A stretch of DNA of 64,000 bases, taken from the NCBI GenBank assembly GCA_023055505.1, contig JALIRH010000006.1:25951105-26015104 (forward strand). The letters run 5' to 3'. Shown piece after piece: positions 25,301 through 38,596 of the stretch; within the stretch, counting starts at the first letter, position 1, and the number at the start of each line of letters is the position of its first letter. This stretch comes from Callipepla californica brunnescens. Lineage: Eukaryota > Chordata > Aves > Galliformes > Odontophoridae. The notes beneath the pieces were generated by a model. That model saw only the letters and a list, made by a program, of their open reading frames with translations. It was not told the origin of the DNA and did no database searches. A program made the translations under genes and the position numbers.

Positions 25301-27006
25301 TTAAAAATCAGAAAATATAGCTATTACAGTTGCTGTCAAACAGACAACAATGACAAAATAGCACAATCATTATAAACTTTGGGACAAAATGTTTTCAAGA
25401 AAATTGTTTGGTACAAGCTCTCTTAAAGGCTAACACTGCACTCTCTGCTGCAGGGCAGACAATACTTACTGGGGAAGAAGAGACACAATATTTGGCATAG
25501 TATTTGCCCAGCTAGACTCACTAATATTTACACATAAATACCAATATTCAGTTGTCATTTTAGGATAATTTTCTTCCTAAGAGGATAACACAGACATTCT
25601 GGTTCTGTAATTCTATCAGTTAAGCTTTTCAAGGCAATACTTCTGAGTGACCTTTTTTTTCAGCAAGATGAATGTAGTTCTTTAAGCAGGGCAGTTCTCC
25701 TGGTGAATGCAGACATACTCCATATTGAGGCCTCGAGTGCATTAAGAGGTTACAATTGCCAGCAGATGTCTCACCTGGGACCTTTACCTGCATTGCTGCT
25801 GCTGGTCAAGGCCCTTCATTCAAGCTCTAGCTCAGGCCATTAAATCTCTTTGCCTTAGCTATGCTGCAAGCACACTTGTTTTCAGTTCTACTTGAGATGT
25901 TTTATTTTTTTTCCCCGTTTTTGCTCCGCCTACCTTGTATTTAATTGGTTGGACTATGCCTTGTGGGTGAGGTACTGCCTGTGCTGTGCCTGCTCAGCTC
26001 CCCAGCTCATGGCATAGCGCTGCTATCACTGCTTCCTAACTTCTTATGGCTCAGTCTGCTTGACTGTAACTTCCTGGCTTGCATTTTTTTCTTTCTTATA
26101 ATACAAAGTCCATCTATAAAAGGAAAGGGTGGTAGACCTTCCCCTTAGGTTTCATTATACCACTTAAAAATAGGAAAAGGGTCCATGCTTCTAATTTGGG
26201 AAGAGCATTGTGAGTTTTCTGCTTATGTAAGAAGTTGCTGATACATATAGAAATCTTAGTAGACGTAGCAGTAACTTTTCTTTCCTTACTTAGTAACTTA
26301 CTCATCTATTTATTTCAGTATCAGTTTAATATACTGAGTATTTCTTTTTTCAAGCCTATTACTGTATATTGAACAAACTGGAAAGTATTTTGCAGTGGAG
26401 TGATTGCATAATGTACAACTTCTATATGCCAGAAATAACAAGTGTTCATTTTGGCCTGCTGACTTTGTTAAGTGTGTAGAACACTAAAAGAAAAACTTGG
26501 CATAATGTTGTCCTGTCTCTTACTTGAAACTTAACTCCTTTACCATTAACTGTACTGGATGCAGAGCTATGCCAAAATCATCACTTCTCTCTGCATGGTA
26601 CCAACCCATTTCTCATGAAGTGCTCTTGTACTTCAGATTAGAGCTAATAAAACAATTTATCTCCCCAGAAGTATGTGACAAATTTATTGCAAGATCTAAA
26701 TTTCCACAGCAGCTGTGGTGAGGAGGAAGCAGTGTGAGTAAAGCAAGCAAGACCATGGCTTGCTAGAAGAATCAAGGGTACAGGATGGTTCCTTGCATTT
26801 TGAAATGTCTTGGGTGTTTCATCACTCACTGACATTTGATGTTGGTTTAATACTGGGGCTCTGATTTGTAGTACTGATCTATTTATGTTAAGCAAGAAGT
26901 GCTGGAAACACAGTGCAGACTTTTATTGTAGAATATGCTAGAATATAAGATGCATTTACCACTTTGGGAAAGCAAATGAAATGGTTGAACCTAATTTACT
27001 CAGAAG
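22392..27006. other. No gene recognised
   Basis: AT-rich unique sequence. The open frames seen are short and lack splice context. A 15-bp CR1-like scrap at about 24316 is too short to call. Confidence 0.45.
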
Positions 27007-27190
27007 ATGGCGAGGTGCTGGCACAGGCTGCCCAGAGAAGCTGTGACACCCCATCTTGGAGGTGTTCAAGGCCAGGCTGGGTGGGGCCCTGGGCAATCTG
27101 ATCTTGAGTGGTAGCCCTGCCCATGGCAGGGGAGTTGGAGCTCAATGGTCTTTTAGGTCCTCTCCAACCTAAGACATTATGTGGTTCTAT
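27007..27190 (+). mobile_element. CR1 LINE 3' fragment
   Basis: The CR1 3' untranslated region is recognisable from GGCACAGGCTGCCCAGAGAAG through CTGCCCATGGCAGGGG to TCCTCTCCAACCTAAG and a worn terminal repeat (GGTTCTATGAATCA). Confidence 0.88.
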
Positions 27191-30100
27191 GAATCATTGA
27201 CATGTTAGAGGGTGGAGCTCTGCTTCCTATGGAAGGGCTCTCTAGATGCCAAAGATAATCCCTGCCACAGACAGATCACTCTAGTGTAAAACTTAAATGT
27301 TTAAAGTCCTGGGAAAGAATTTTTAAGACCTGAAGGGAATGCTTTCATGGGGGGCAGCTGGGAAGTGCTGCTGAATGTCCAAGAATTATCATTTAAAAGG
27401 TGTTTTACACATTCCTTCTCAAGGGAATAGTATAACTCTTTTTAATGGTCTTTTAATTGTTTGCTTTGTGTACAGCAATTCTGAATCTGTGAAATGACAG
27501 GGAAGGGCTGGGAAACATGATTACTCCCTTTCTAACAAATCTAGCTTAATTATTGCTAAACACTCTCCTTGATGGCTTGGTTCCAGTTCTCCAGCCCAGA
27601 TAGGGCCATGGCCTTTGCTAGCACCACTGGGTGCTGCGCATCAGCCCTGGAGTGAAATGCCCAGCCCTTCCCTCTTCCTCCTGGACCTCTGTACTCCAAA
27701 CCTCCTCCAGGTCAGGACAGCTCAGGAGTGCTTTATTGTCCTGGTAAAGTTAGGAACACTTTACTGGAGAAATAGAGCTTAAGTTTGTTGTTGAGTTACA
27801 CATAAGAACTTCTGTCCTTAAGCAAGAACTCTGTCCAAGCTAATCCTGTGTTTCTATCCGTCTTTGAAACATGCACTGAAACTGTTAGAATTTCTGAAGC
27901 TTTCAAAGCAATGCGTGGCTAAATACATTCAGGCATTGTTTCCTTCATTGTAGTCTTTATCTCTTAGCCATTCAGTGACACCTGAAATAATAACAGGTTA
28001 TTAACTTTTAGTTCAGCTCCACAATTAGACTTCCAGATTTTATGCTGACGATTTCTGCAGCCAGAGACATAGTCAGTGAACAAGCATTTCTGTTCAGTGC
28101 AGTGCTGTCTCCAGTGTCACTTGCATGGTATCATTTTTCCTAGATGAAGTTGGCAAAGTGTATACCTTGTGAATCAACTCACAGTTTACAAATCTGACAG
28201 CTTAAATGCTGTCAAAGTTAATGTAATGGCATTTTTTTTCCGGTATTTTTTACTTTATTTCCCTTTTATTCCTTAGATATGACTTGCAAGAAATATTTAG
28301 TGGTATTTTGTTCATTTCTGATAGCTAAAAAAGCACACGAGCAGAAAGAATGGATTGTATATGTCAAGAAAAGGCAGGGGTATTTCAGCTTTTCTTTTCC
28401 CAAATAGAACTCAGGTTCAAAATTCCACAGACTGAGGAGGTCACAGGTTTTGTTTCCCCGCATTTAGAATTGAGATATTACAATTTTCAAGATATTTTAC
28501 GTCTTGAAAGTGCTCAGGCTGTTTATTGACCTAAGTCTGCTTGGGTTACTAGTAGAGTTGGAACCCAGTATCTGATAATTTTTACTGTTTTACTTTAAAT
28601 GAAGATTAGCAGAGAGAAAATGATATTTTGTAGGGATTCAGTTGTCTGAAGAAAAAAATGTACACTTTTCCACTATGCTTTTCAGTACTTTGATAGCTGT
28701 CTGTCATTGGAGTTAAGTATAGAAGTGCACATGTACTTGAAGAAACCTGACTGCACATACTGCAGAAGAGAGTAATTCTGCAATTGAGAACTTGATTTGA
28801 CCAGCTTCGAGGGAAGAATCATGCATTTATGGATAGTGCAGGTATTCAGCCCAGTTGTCCTAGGAAACTGGGGCTTTCAGGACTGACTGCCGTGAGGTAA
28901 CTGAGTAAGGTATGAGCTTGAACCACATGTAGACTTTCTACAAAGATAATTCTACTTATAATACAAGTTGTGTACTCATAAGCTTTCAGAAAATATCACA
29001 TACAATGTTCCTTTGATATAATGCCATTTGATTATAGAATTCTGAATACATACAGGATATACTCAGAAGAACATGGTCTTTTAACCACTGGAGACAAGAA
29101 ATATTCCTTCTAATAATTCCTAAAAATGCTACTGATAATAAAAGTATACTAATGATACTGAAAATTGATAATGAAACCCAGCAAACACTTCCAGTGAGTG
29201 AAAAAGTCCATGTATTCAGTATTACCAGATTAATACAAAGCTAAAAAAACCAAAAGGAAACTAATGTACATGAGGAAGGAAGAGTTTAAAAGCACAGAAG
29301 ACTTAAGGTAGGGAAACATTTTACTTTTACTGTGTAACTACAGCTTGATAAACAAAAATTTCTTGATGTGAGTTGAACTGCACAGTTTCCCTGTACCATG
29401 AGAACTCAATAGTTCACCTGTGAAAGTAGATAAAACTTTCTGAACATCTAATGGCTTTGTAGCAAACTTTGTATACTTTTTTTACTGCTTTATTATTGCT
29501 GATGTCAATTCTTCACAAGCCATGATCATGGATGTACCAACAGAAAGAGCACGTTTTCTGCAAGTGCTCACAAAATGCTGGTGACATAGTGCTGCAAAAC
29601 AGCTTTCTAATGGGAACTAACATGATTATAACAAGTCAGGTACCGTATGAAATCGAGTTTATAGGTGGCATTAGCTTCTACGGTAAGCTATTAGAGAGGA
29701 GAGAGACACTGCTTCCAACACATAGTGGCTGTACAGTGGATGTGCGCAAATGAACCTGCTTTGAAGTAGTTAACATCTGTCCAACTATAAAAACAAACTC
29801 CATGTGCTTTAAGTCTCGATGCTGGAAGGGAGAATATATAGTTCTGGTTAGGATTATAGGTGTTAAGGAGCGTGGTACAAACAGCTAAAAGAGCTTAGCA
29901 CTCTTCAGAAGAAGCTTGAGAAAAGAAAAATCTGATGTATTTGAGAAAGGGATAATATTTTCCTGTTGGTGTTGCTTATACCAACTGGCAATTTAGAGCA
30001 AGGCTGTTACTTGGTTCTGCAGTACTAACATGAAAGCTTCTAAAGGAATGCTTTTTTTCTTTGAAAAGAATTGATGTCTTATATGGCAATACAGTAGACA

Positions 30101-30411
30101 GACCTATATGAGGAAAATATTTTCACTGACATAAAGGATTCTTGTATATCAACTTGCATGGTGGACTAGAAGGCCAAATTCAGTAAGGCTGAGTATAAAA
30201 TGAATCCCAAAGAGATTAATTCTGAAAAAAAAAGGAAAAAAATATTCTTACTGAAACTAATAAAGCATTTATAATTTCTGTTCTGGTCAGATAGGATAAA
30301 ATTGCATGCCAGCATACTTTCAAAAGAGTACTTGCTCAACTTGATATTTTTGAGATCCAAAGACAATCATGGAGATTAATAAAAGTGAAACTTGATACAG
30401 AGAAGTGATAT
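27191..30411. other. No gene recognised
   Basis: AT-rich sequence. A GC-richer patch at about 27590-27720 was not assigned to a family. Confidence 0.45.
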
Positions 30412-30413
30412 TA

Positions 30414-31749
30414 TGTTGCTCTGAAAGTAACGCCTTCCATTTATTTCCTTGGAAACTACAACAGATACAAAGAGCACAGTAATGCCATTTGATAGAGCAA
30501 ATTCTCAGCTATAAAACACTATTTGTTTGCCAGTCAGCAACATTAGCTATGTGTTTTCAGCAGCAATGAACAACAGCCTGCATGCTATGCTCTGCACCAG
30601 CAGAGGAGACCCACTATTTCACAGCTGCTATCACAGTGTCATTACTAGGAAAGTGTTCCCCATGCAGTCCATTTTTCATCAGCCCAAACAGGTGGAAGTC
30701 AGAAAGTGCCAAATCTGGACTACACAATGGGTGTGGTAGAACAGTCTAACCAAGACTGGCAATGTGCATCAGTCTTCAAATTGGCATGGGGCCTGGCATT
30801 ATCATGTTGGAAGAGAAAGGTTGTCTTCTCTGGAACTCTGGAAGTTTGAGCTATCAGCTTAGTCAGTGTTGTGATGCTGTCAAGAGTTGATGGTTTGTAC
30901 AGGTTCCAGGAAATCCAGAAGTGTTACTCTTTTCCTATCCTCAAAAGACAGTGTCCATCACTTTATCAACTGAGGGCTGTGTCAAATGTTTTCTTTGTTG
31001 CTCGAGCTCATGTGTCACCACTTCATGGACTGCTGTTTTGACTCTAGCTCATAGTGCTGACACCACATCTCATCACCAGTCATGATTTGATACAGGAAAC
31101 TGCCTGTAACAGTCTTCAGCCTTGTACTGGTTCCACAGATCCTGACAAACTTGCATGTAGTGTTTTTTTCTATTCTTGTGGGACCCACCTGGCACAAACT
31201 TTGTGATGTTCCAATTTTGCTTCCATTATTTCCAACACACTGAAGCTGATATTCAGCTCTGTAAACAGTTCCCTGGTTGGAGTCCACCAATTTGCATGGA
31301 TGAACGAATCAAGAAGCTCTTGTTTTTGTGTTGTGACAGCTGTGAATGGCCATCCAGAACATGGCCTATATTAGTGGAACCATCCCACCCATATCCCATT
31401 ACATTTTTTTGCCATGCAACAGATGACTGCCAAAGAGCAGACTGACAAAATGGCATCTGATATGGAAGTGCAGATGAAGCAAAGGTGTGACATTTAATTC
31501 CTTCCTGCAGAAAAAGAAAAGGCACCACTGACATTCATCAGTGTTTGCTGGACGTTTATGAAGACCGTAAAGTGAATGTGAGCACAGGGAGGAAGTGGGC
31601 AGTGCATTTAAGTGGTGATGACAATGACATGTAAGAAAAGCCAATGGGATATTGGTGGGATGGTTCAACCTCTACCGTCATACCACCAACATCCACTTCT
31701 GATGCTGTAGGGCAACATAATAAAATAGGAGGCATTACTTTTGTAGCAC
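30414..31749 (-). mobile_element. mariner-type DNA transposon, degraded, with internal inversion
   Basis: The element is about 1,336 bp, with imperfect terminal inverted repeats (TGTTGCTCTGAAAGTAACGCC at the left; the right end reads GGCATTACTTTTGTAGCAC on the plus strand). Both ends are flanked by TA (30412-30413 and 31750-31751), the usual mariner target duplication. The minus strand carries transposase remnants in order: a SGWPxTAVT-like stretch (about 31340-31366), an LxxANRRIT-like linker, the catalytic-domain motif TGDEMWCQHYELESKQQSMKW-like (about 31020-31080), LLDFLEPVQTINS and a C-terminal portion, with many stops. The N-terminal part (about 31368-31642) is in the opposite orientation. 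Inactive. Confidence 0.9.
31368..31642 (+). mobile_element. Inverted N-terminal segment of the mariner
   Basis: On the plus strand this holds the part missing from the minus-oriented element: the 5' leader, then the N-terminal DNA-binding portion (TDIHQCLLDVYEDRKVNV-like reading, about 31526-31580), ending at a SGDxDxxxKP-like stretch. The flanking minus-strand transposase resumes at the next coding position (31366). A 28-bp leader piece is present at both edges in opposite orientation (31373-31400 and 31643-31670). This fits an inversion with a short fill-in duplication at one breakpoint. Confidence 0.75.
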
Positions 31750-31751
31750 TA

Positions 31752-33856
31752 CTTCTAGCTAGCAAACTAATTTCTGTTCAGGGTAGAAATAATGATTTCT
31801 TGTTTGTTGCAGATTTTTATCCTACGCCTCTCTCCACTGCAAACCAATCTAAAAAAGATATATAATAAGCCTGTCTTACATTAAAGGGGACAGATGGTAG
31901 TGTAAGGGAAGTTTTTCTTAGCTCCATTTTGCTTTCTGTCTCAGGCTTGTTGTACACCTCTGTAATGTACTTTCATCTCCAACAAGGAGTTAATTTGTTC
32001 ATATGAATTATGTGAAATGTGCTATAGAAAGTCATTTCACAGGAAGTCATCAGAGTTTGGAGAATCTAGGGACCTCTGGGACTCAGCAGTCAGTGTTGTT
32101 TGGACAGTGACTACGTGCAAAACTAACTGCTGTCCTCAACTGTCACAACTGCTCTATGTAGAGACCAGTTTTCTACAGGATAAGGTAGTTTTTCAGTGAA
32201 GTTATTTAATAAAATAATGTAGTTCATATGTGCCAAAATTAAACTTGGTATGTAGGGGGCAGTAGGTATTATAAAATATCTACTGAATAACATGAACCAA
32301 CTGATGAGATTGTAGAAGCTCACTGATACGTGCATATGCAATCCCAATGGACTGAAAGTCTGTCAAGAAATAAAAAAAAAGTTCCTTATTTTCGATTCTA
32401 CTTGCTCATTCTATTAATCTCCAATAATATTCAGAATGCTCCTGTCAAATGGGGTGAGAATAATGCGCTAATAATGATCTCCGATTCCTTTCTGATTTCA
32501 AAGTGATTGCTATCTGTCAAGAAATCATGCACATCATCACATCCCGCTTGGAATCTGTGACAAATCTGTACCTATATTGTCAGCGTTCAAACACTACACT
32601 GACAGGTGCTTCTTAGGTCCTGAATATTGAAATACTAAAGCTCTCTGTCTTGAATATAAATATAAGCAATGTTAACATCAAAGTTTTAACTCTAGGTGGC
32701 AGTTTATTCCATCTTTTTTTTTTTTTAATGTAGGCTTAGCAGCAGCATATTGATTAGCGGCTTCTCTAAATGCAACTTTACAAATATTGAAGGAAAAAGC
32801 GAGTCAAGCTATGATAACAGCTATCCTGATTTTTATGTATTCTTTCCTAGAAGCAGATCGTTGAGTGACTGAGTTTTAGAGGACATGACTCACTAATTTT
32901 ACCTTCCAACTGATTATGATTATCATTGAATCTGTGATGATTGGGAATGGCCTGATGCTGATCTAAAAAACTCTCTGAGGCTTCTTTTACCAAATGTGGT
33001 GTCAAACTAGTTGGTAGTTACTGAATAACTTGTCCTCAATATTCTTTCTGTTGCCACATCATGTACTTGACATTGGTTGCTGCTCCTGAGCAGCCCACAG
33101 CTGTTTTTGCAGCCCCACGCTGAGACTTCTGCTGGTGTATTGCAACCATTTTGGCTTCTGCAAGCCATTTGCACCAATGCTGTGGATTCACAGCAAAATA
33201 CCTTTTTCTGTTTGCACTTACTGAACTCTGTGTAAAACTACTTTCTCTTTAAGGATATGGACCCCCTCAACTTCCCCCAAAATAAATCAGAAACAATATT
33301 GAAGCTTGATGCCCATACTATGTGAAAAAGTAGATAAACTGTTAGAGCACGTAGGAGCGACTCAATAAGTAAGAGCTCTGAAGAGTTACTGCCAAATTCT
33401 TCAGTCAGTAGAACTGACAAAGATAATAGGTTTTCAGCACAGTTTTGGATATTTCAATTTTGCTCTTTGCCTTTAGGCTGTGCAGGGCAATTGTGAGCAT
33501 TCATCATTTAACCAGCGGAGTCTTCATAGAGGATATTATTCTTGGGTAAGCAACGCTAATACCCTGATGTGGTAGATGAAAGCTACACTCAAGTTTCCTT
33601 TGGAGCTTGAGTTTGCTGTGGATATTACTGCTTGCAGTTAGATTTTTAAGTACTAAATCAATCTGGACTGCACAATTGAATTAAGTCACGGAAGGCCTGA
33701 ATAAACCCAAGAATATTCTATACTGACCTCCTCAGCCCTTCATATAGCTTGGAATGCTTAGCTCAGTCTCAGAGGTTTGTCACTAATGTGGTTTTGTAGA
33801 AGCACGGGTGGACTGATGGTTTTAGAGGAAAATTTCATGTTAAGAATCAGCACCAT
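31752..33856. other. No gene recognised
   Basis: AT-rich unique sequence with short A/T runs (for example 32714-32727). No splice-supported exon was seen. Confidence 0.45.
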
Positions 33857-33930
33857 AATGTTCAGGTTGGAAGGAAAGAGCTCTGGGGGGTTCTAGTCCC
33901 AGCTGGCTCTGCTTGGAGCAGGAGGTAGGA
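33857..33930 (-). mobile_element. CR1 LINE 3' fragment, short
   Basis: Short degraded copy of the CR1 3' end in reverse: GGTTGGAAGGAAAGAGCTCT followed by GTTCTAGTCCCAGCTGGCTC. The call rests only on this. Confidence 0.55.
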
Positions 33931-34253
33931 GTCAGACTGGGTTATTCAAATCTCTGCCAAGAGGTTCATTTTGCAAGATGATGACTGTAATACTACGGAT
34001 GCAAAGAATGCCAAGGGAGAGGAAGGCACATCCTCCATATTGGCAGGAAGTTATTTCTGAGGCTGGCAGAATACCTTGTAATTGCTAGAATCAGTGGTCA
34101 GCACTGGGTGTTACTCACAAGGAGAAATTTTACTCATGTGAACAGGCATCTACCTTCACTGCATGAAGAATTCTGATGTCTCATATGATATACCATAATA
34201 ATTCTGCTATAAACATTCAACAGACAGCACAGAACACGGACTGTGTTTTGAAA

Positions 34254-34817
34254 TGTCATGGTTTTATGATTTTTGGCATCAGTATTCCACATCATAACAT
34301 CATGTAGTGCATTAAGAGTTAAAGAGTTAATACTCCAGCTAAATGGTTAATTTCGGGTATACCTGTCTCAGAAGAGAAGAAGAACTACATTCCCCAGAGG
34401 ACTTTGTGATGCTTTGTATTTTTACGTGTTTTCCGCTCAGAGGGAAAAGATAAAAACTCTCTGTGGTCACGGGACACTCTCTTTCTTTTGGGATCGACTC
34501 AGCAGTGGGTGCTCGCTGCCATATCACCTTCAGCATTAGTGTAAGCCTTCAGTTTATTGGACACTCTCTTGCTCATTTTATTTGATTTATTAGCTTCAAT
34601 TCCAATTATATTGTATAATATCTTGTTACTTTGCTTTCCGATATCTTATTTAGTAAATCAGCTTTCCTCCTCAGATCGTTGCCGCTGTTTTGTTTCTAGG
34701 CCCATCTCCCTTTTCCCTTTTCCCTTTTCCCTTCCCCTTTCCTGGGGCGTGGGTCCGTGGGTCCCCCGCACCAATTGTCACAGAACCGGGCCAATCCAGC
34801 CCAGTAAAACGTTGACA
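34254..34817 (+). mobile_element. Solo LTR of an endogenous retrovirus (copy 1)
   Basis: 564 bp bounded by TGTCATGG and GTTGACA. It aligns by eye along its length with the LTR at 60,736: shared blocks include CTACATTCCCCAGAGGACTT, a TATA-like GATAAAAAC, GGGTGCTCGCTGCC and CAGATCGTTGCCGCTGTTTT. The orientation is inferred from the order TATA-like box, then R/U5-like region. It has a U3 block of about 55 bp (34311-34380) that copy 2 lacks, and a (TTTCCC)n run. No matching target duplication was found and no gag, pol or env sequence lies nearby. Transcriptionally relevant motifs may persist, but the element is non-coding. Confidence 0.82.
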
Positions 34818-35289
34818 TTTGCAAAGCCATGCAACTTGGAAAAGTTCAGTAGAAATACAGGCAGGTAAGAAGGTATAGAGGAAAGGCATAACCTGTCAAA
34901 AACAAATCCCCAGCGGTTACTGAGGACAGACTGGGCTAAGATCTGTCTGCTAAGCTAGATACTGAGTACATGAACTAATAAAATGTAAGTGGACACACTG
35001 TTTTGTGACACAGCTGGGATCATCCCAGATGATCTGATGTTCTCTTCTGGACAGAAAATAAAGAAAGTCAGTGAGTGTTTCAGACCTTGTTGGTTTACTG
35101 TGGGAGGGAACTGAATACAGTGTGGTATGTTTTCAAGCGCTAAGCATTTGGTAGGAGGAAAATATATGGATCAGCTTGGTCAATTCTTCTGTGTGTGAAG
35201 TTATAGATTTTTAATCATTACTTTCACAGAAATTACATAAAAATGGTCAAAATCCTGTTATGGTTCACCAAGGGGAATAATCTAAACAG

Positions 35290-35433
35290 AAGGGAAGGGA
35301 AGGGAAGGGAAGGGAAGGGAAGGGAAGGGAAGGGAAGGGAAGGGAAGGGAAGGGAAGGGAAGGGAAGGGAAGGGAAGGGAAGGGAAGGGAAGGGAAGGGA
35401 AGGGAAGGGAAGGGAAGGGAAGGGAAGGGAAGG
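35290..35433. repeat. Perfect pentanucleotide array (AGGGA)28
   Basis: 28 uninterrupted AGGGA units at 35291-35430 with partial units at the edges. The purine-only plus strand gives long repetitive open frames on both strands (REGKG-type and PSLPF-type), which are artefacts. Confidence 0.97.
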
Positions 35434-35968
35434 AATTAAATACATCAAGAAGGAAACTATATACACTTTTTTAATGTTGCTTTTTATTGATTCAATAACA
35501 AGAAATCCCATCCTACTGTATTCAGTGACACTGAAAAAATGTTCAATGGCTTCAGCCATGGCCGGATCAGACTCACTAACTGCAGCACCTGTAAGTGAGG
35601 TGGGAGCAGATGTGTGTATGCTCTATCTAACCTGTGTGCTGGGTATGCCATATGCTAGCTGTTTGGTTTAGAGCTGGTAGAAAAAATTCCCCAGGTTAGA
35701 CTTAAATGTAATTTTAGTGCAAAACATTCTGCTTGTGCAATGTTTTCCACCTGCTGGAGTGTTTTTACTGTTGATGCTAAATATCTCAGTTGATGTTTCC
35801 TGTGCACCTAGATGAGCATGGATAATTTTAGGTGTTTGATTACTGGGACTCTATATCACATCTGAGTTCCCAGGCTATTATATGAAGATAAGCAGAGATC
35901 TGTTTGGTGACTGACAAAACAGCAGCACTGCTTTACTCATAGGCAAGCTAGAAAAAGTGTTAAATCAT

Positions 35969-36108
35969 ATCACAGAATCACAGAATTGTAGGGGTTGGAA
36001 GGGACCTGTAGAGATCACTGAGTCCAACCCCCTGCCAAAGCAGCTCCCTAGCCCAGGTTGCACAGGTAGGCGTCCAGGTGGGTCTAGAATGTCTCCAGAG
36101 AAGTAGTT
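35969..36108 (-). mobile_element. CR1 LINE 3' fragment
   Basis: Begins with the reverse of the CR1 terminal repeat (CACAGAATCACAGAATTGTA), then GGGGTTGGAAGGGACCTGTA and CCCCCTGCCAAAGCAGCTCC. Confidence 0.92.
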
Positions 36109-38465
36109 TGAGAGATACTTGCCTCATACTTCCCACAAATTATAGACTTCTTGTGAGGCAGCAGTTCAGATTTGGTTCACTTTGAATAAAGTTCAGTATT
36201 ACTAAAAACAGTGCAATATTTGAAAGTTAAATATTGCTTTCAGAATCTTCAAAAGCTACTTTGGGGGGAAAAATACATCTACTGTTTCAAAATGTTGTGT
36301 ATTAATAGGTGTTTGACTCTAAACCTTTGTCTAAATGATGATTTGTGATGAGTCTATGGAATACAATGAATTAAAAGAGAATACAAGAAGCAGTGTAAGT
36401 CATTTACATCATTTCTCACTTGAAGTGAGATACTCTGTGGATAACCATTGTAATCCTTACATTTCAGGCATGCAATCCAAGTGCTTTAAATAAGGACATT
36501 CTCTGCTTAATAACTTTATGCAGTAATATATACTTTCACTTTAAAAGTGCTCCTTTTGTGACAGGCCTGGTAGAACTGTACTCAACCTAAATGGACTAGT
36601 GGAACACTCACTGATTGTCAAGCTGACACGCTAAGGACCAGAAGTCTTCCCTAATCTTTAGTGTTTCTTTAACTATTAGCTACACGTTTGCCATCACTAA
36701 ATTCCATACAGTGAGGGTTTGATGCCTAAATTCTGACAGATCTGTGGAACGTGCTTAATTCTCCCAAAAATTTCCCAAGAAATTCAGTCTGTTGGTTTAC
36801 AGAATATTCTTATTTATCAGCTAATCACTCTGAAAGCTTTTGTCCCCCACAGCAGTTGCGTACATGTCTGGCTACCCAGAGTGAAACTGTAGACCGTGAT
36901 GTTGTAAGCTTTACTGATACAAAAGCAAATGAGACCCACGTGATATGTTGCCCTGTGAGTTTGTCTGACAGGAGATAAGGCTGTGCAGACACCTGAAGGG
37001 TCAGTGATTTCTCAGCTTTCCCAGTCACTTGCTGAGTAAGCTGTGTCACTGCTTAAGGTCTAAAGAATACAAGTAAATGAAATATTTCTCAAAAAAAGAT
37101 AGTTAAAGGAAAATATATCCTCCAGGAGATGAGAGCCTTCCAAAAACTCATCCTAACAAGCTCTGCTTTCTTTGCCTTTTTCCACATTTAATAGAGCTCA
37201 AATCAAGTCAGGCTGTACAATCTGCTTCTGTCATTAATTCTTCAGGTGCCATCTATTTTTCTCTTCCAAATTCTATTTTTTTCATTATAACCAACTAAAC
37301 TATCTGCCAGTAAGAATGTTAAGTACAATCACAGTGGCTCTTGCACTGGTGTCATTACAAAATCTGAGGAATCTCAGGGTTGGTGAGATGCTTTTTGAAG
37401 ATTTCATATGGTTTATAACACTTCTGAGTTCACTGACCTCTCTGGTTTTGTTCTTTTATTGTTGTCATGAAAATACCCAACTCCTGTACTCACAGGCTTC
37501 TGGCTCAAAAGGGATTCATTACTAAGGCTTCTTCTACCTCTTATCCTCAATTCAATTAGCTCCCTTAGATGAATGCCCTCTCACACAGGTGTATGCATTC
37601 TTATCTCACTTTTTCCTCAGAAAGATACGTTCTAAAAAAGACTGAGACAATTCAGACCACTGATTATAAGTTAGAAATGGTGTCTTTTCAATTTTGAAAG
37701 GTTTGTGTCTACTTGACAATGTCCTTTAAACTTCCTGCCCATATCAGAAAGCACAAATGTGAAGTGTTTTCTCATGGTCTAGATTTCTCTGTAATACAAA
37801 GACAGTAAGAGGCCCAAAATTTTAAGGCAGTCTCATTTTACAGTGCTCTAGTTGCAGGTCATAACCATTCTAAACATTAATATTAATAACAATTATTTTT
37901 TTATTGCTCCTAAGATTCCTCACAGCAGCGTGAAACTTAAGATGTAGTGTATTTGCTACCAAACAAAGAACAGAGGGGATTTTGTTCTCAGAGTAGGCAC
38001 AAATCTCCATAGAAAAGTTACTGAAAAAAAACCTACCATGTTACATTAAATACTCTCACTTTTTTCTCTACCTTGTTTTTTTCCCCTACATGTCATTCTG
38101 TTAACATGGGATCTCCTTAAATTCAGACTGCTACATAAGCACGTATTAGGAATTTGTCATTGATACTCAGAAATAGGCAGAATGTAAATTCAGCTCAGAA
38201 CAACATTAATGGATCTCCCTTTCTCTTATTCTGTACTTACCTTTTCCCATACTGCAGAATTCCTCCCACGGTACACATTCTCAAACAGATTTCCAGGTGT
38301 ACTAATAAAAAACTTCATTTTTTGAGCCGATTCATTCTCCATGGCTCTGATGGAAATTAAGAAAAATAAATAAATAAAGCAGTATTTCTTCTAGAACACA
38401 TACTGAAGTTTATAACCTGACATAGCTTTATCTGCTGAAACTTCAGTATGGAAAGACTATTGTTC
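36109..38465. other. No gene recognised
   Basis: AT-rich unique sequence; only short chance open frames. Confidence 0.45.
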
Positions 38466-38596
38466 TAGCCCAGGTTGGATGGGGCCTTGGGCAACCTGGT
38501 CTAGTACCAGATCTGGAGGTTGGTGGCCCTGACTGAGGCAAGAGGAGTGGAACTTGATGATCCTTGGGGTCCTTCCAACCCAAGCCATTCTATGAC
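38466..38596 (+). mobile_element. CR1 LINE 3' fragment
   Basis: CCCAGGTTGGATGGGGCCTT, then CAACCTGGTCTAGT, then GATGATCCTTGGGGTCCTTC and CCATTCTATGACTG, the CR1 3' end in forward orientation. Confidence 0.9.

Noticed and set aside
35243..35671. 142-codon frame rich in REGKG repeats
   Set aside because: Entirely a product of the pentamer array, whose 5-bp period yields open frames on both strands.
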